Of a DNA stretch of 64,000 nucleotides, positions 62,904 to 64,000 are shown piece by piece. The stretch's first letter is position 1. Each line of letters opens with the position of its first letter. A program made the translations under genes and the position numbers. The notes below the pieces were generated by a model. The model made no database searches, had not been told where the DNA came from, and saw only the letters and a list, made by a program, of their open reading frames with translations. The stretch is from Fischerella sp. JS2 (GTDB lineage Bacteria > Cyanobacteriota > Cyanobacteriia > Cyanobacteriales > Nostocaceae), in assembly GCF_032393985.1 (NCBI RefSeq), contig NZ_CP135918.1, positions 744,001 through 808,000 of the forward strand, read 5' to 3'.

Positions 62904-64000
62904 TTAGTTTACCCCAGGATTGCGTTGGTTTACATAATACTTGTGTCCTGCCAAGACAATAGCTAAAAATCCCCAAAGCATCATACCAGAAACTCCGAGC
63001 ATTGCACTACCAAGTGGGAGACTCGCAAAACCAGCAAGAGCAATGGCACGCGCAGCAGCCATAAAAGGATCAAAACTTGGTTCTGTAAATTGGAATACCT
63101 GAAACAACAGCAAAATTAATCCACCCAAATAAAAAATAGCGCCAAACCAACCCAGCGTAAAAAACATATCTAAAATACCGCTATCAATCACAATTGGTTC
63201 TAAGACGCCTTTTTCATTCACAACGAAAGTATTGCCGATGCCATTCCCCAAGATATTAGTCATTGCTTTGGTTAATCCGTCTCGATAAATCCCTTGCCTC
63301 ACCTGAGCGCTGTTATCATCTTCGAGATTACTAAGAGTTTCTAAGCGGGTGGCAATTGCTTCAGAGAATGGTTCCATAGTAGTCAACGGCACAACGCAGA
63401 TAGCCATAACCAAAACAGTTACCATCAGACGCATTTGAATTTTTGGTTTGAGTGAAGACAGCAGGGATAATACTCCTACTACCCAGCATCCCCACAAAGT
63501 CCGCACCATTGTCAGCAAAAACGCCAAGTAACCTGCTGCTGCGGCTGGAATACGTATAAATTCAGTGCTAGTAAATAGCAACAGCAAGCCAGTCATCATC
63601 ATACTGGCAAAAGGTCCTGGCGACGCCATCGTACTCCAAACACGAATTTTAAAAGGTTCAGGATCTCCAAAACTTTTGAGTTTTGTGCTTTCTAACCAAA
63701 ACTTATCCCACTCTGGAGCAGTCATGAACTGGAAAACGCCGTAAATCCCTGTCACCAAAACTCCCCAGAGAAATATACGGATCATGCTTTGACGGTACTG
63801 GGGATATTCTCGCCACTTGATAAATATAAAGAAAGCAAAACTCAGTGGGGTTAACCAATCTAACATACCCCTAGCTGCGGTGAAGGGTGTAGTTTTCACA
63901 AATCCGATTAAGAAGCCATAAAATACACCCAAAAACGCTAGTACAAAGGGCATTCCACCTTTACGAGAAGATTGGGGAAGATTTTTTAAGGCGGTATGTA
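62904..64000 (-). CDS. O-antigen ligase/polymerase-like membrane protein (C-terminal part, runs off right edge)
   Basis: The frame stays open upstream of the Met at 63953 to the window end (ALKNLPQSSRKGGMPFVLAF), so the true start is outside. It has at least nine hydrophobic segments. A polar loop near the middle (ATRLETLSNLEDDNSAQVRQ, GIYRDGLTKAMTNILGNGIG) has the R...G...M....GNGIG layout of Wzy/O-antigen-ligase domains, where a periplasmic loop carries the active Arg residues. The role is likely polymerisation or ligation of an exopolysaccharide. The substrate cannot be read. Confidence 0.78.
   Translation of the reverse strand, partial: HTALKNLPQSSRKGGMPFVLAFLGVFYGFLIGFVKTTPFTAARGMLDWLTPLSFAFFIFIKWREYPQYRQSMIRIFLWGVLVTGIYGVFQFMTAPEWDKFWLESTKLKSFGDPEPFKIRVWSTMASPGPFASMMMTGLLLLFTSTEFIRIPAAAAGYLAFLLTMVRTLWGCWVVGVLSLLSSLKPKIQMRLMVTVLVMAICVVPLTTMEPFSEAIATRLETLSNLEDDNSAQVRQGIYRDGLTKAMTNILGNGIGNTFVVNEKGVLEPIVIDSGILDMFFTLGWFGAIFYLGGLILLLFQVFQFTEPSFDPFMAAARAIALAGFASLPLGSAMLGVSGMMLWGFLAIVLAGHKYYVNQRNPGVN

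Overview
The window looks like chromosome from a filamentous, probably heterocyst-forming cyanobacterium (Nostocales: Nostoc, Calothrix or Tolypothrix type). Evidence: many HIP1 octamers (GCGATCGC), heptanucleotide tandem repeats between genes, CYP110-like P450s, a DUF5331 protein, a BchE homologue, two-partner-secretion exoproteins with cyanobacterial tails, and several CHAT/TPR and caspase-like proteins. I saw no rRNA, tRNA, CRISPR array or complete insertion sequence. The genus is inferred.

Layout. (1) 1-8364: the end of one and all of a second haemagglutinin-type exoprotein, then a secreted TPR-CHAT protease-like protein. (2) 8440-11817: fasciclin protein, DUF4870 membrane protein, a degenerate GIY-YIG protein, a 41-aa PepSY-type membrane peptide and an MBL-fold protein. 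(3) 11821-17806: a gene graveyard with pieces of a transaldolase, a caspase, a TpsB POTRA transporter, an unknown tail, and two broken CHAT genes. (4) 17923-28670: a diguanylate cyclase with an ethylene-receptor-like sensor lacking its copper ligands, a VOC protein, a 1281-aa caspase/esterase fusion, BchE and MsrB. (5) 28671-38092: a visibly more GC-rich island with a formylglycine-generating enzyme, two arylsulfatases carrying the modifiable Cys motif, a HAD hydrolase, DUF1622 and DUF202 membrane proteins. It is bounded by two copies of a 152-bp direct repeat and preceded by an IS630 transposase remnant. (6) 38117-45516: MarC, MscS and BASS transporters/channels, a secreted trypsin-like/TPR protein and a Cys-motif protein. 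(7) 46389-57163: two minus-strand clusters of NTPases, one with BREX-type ATPase, TerB-C coiled-coil and DUF815 ATPase, the other with a dynamin fused to a J domain, a second dynamin broken by two stops, and a small membrane protein; TMEM14 and peroxiredoxin genes lie between them. (8) 57419-64000: cysteine synthase, 2Fe-2S protein, DUF5331 protein, tandem P450s and the end of an O-antigen-ligase-like gene.

Themes. Death- and defence-type proteins are dense: three CHAT loci, two caspase loci, and the dynamin/TerB/BREX-type ATPases. Decay is also common: at least eight broken genes, several hit by one or two point mutations while the rest of the frame is intact, which suggests recent loss (or sequence error). 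The best candidates for an undescribed system are the TerB-C/BREX-ATPase/DUF815 operon beside the dynamin cluster, and the caspase-esterase fusion. All product names come from reading motifs by eye, without database searches.
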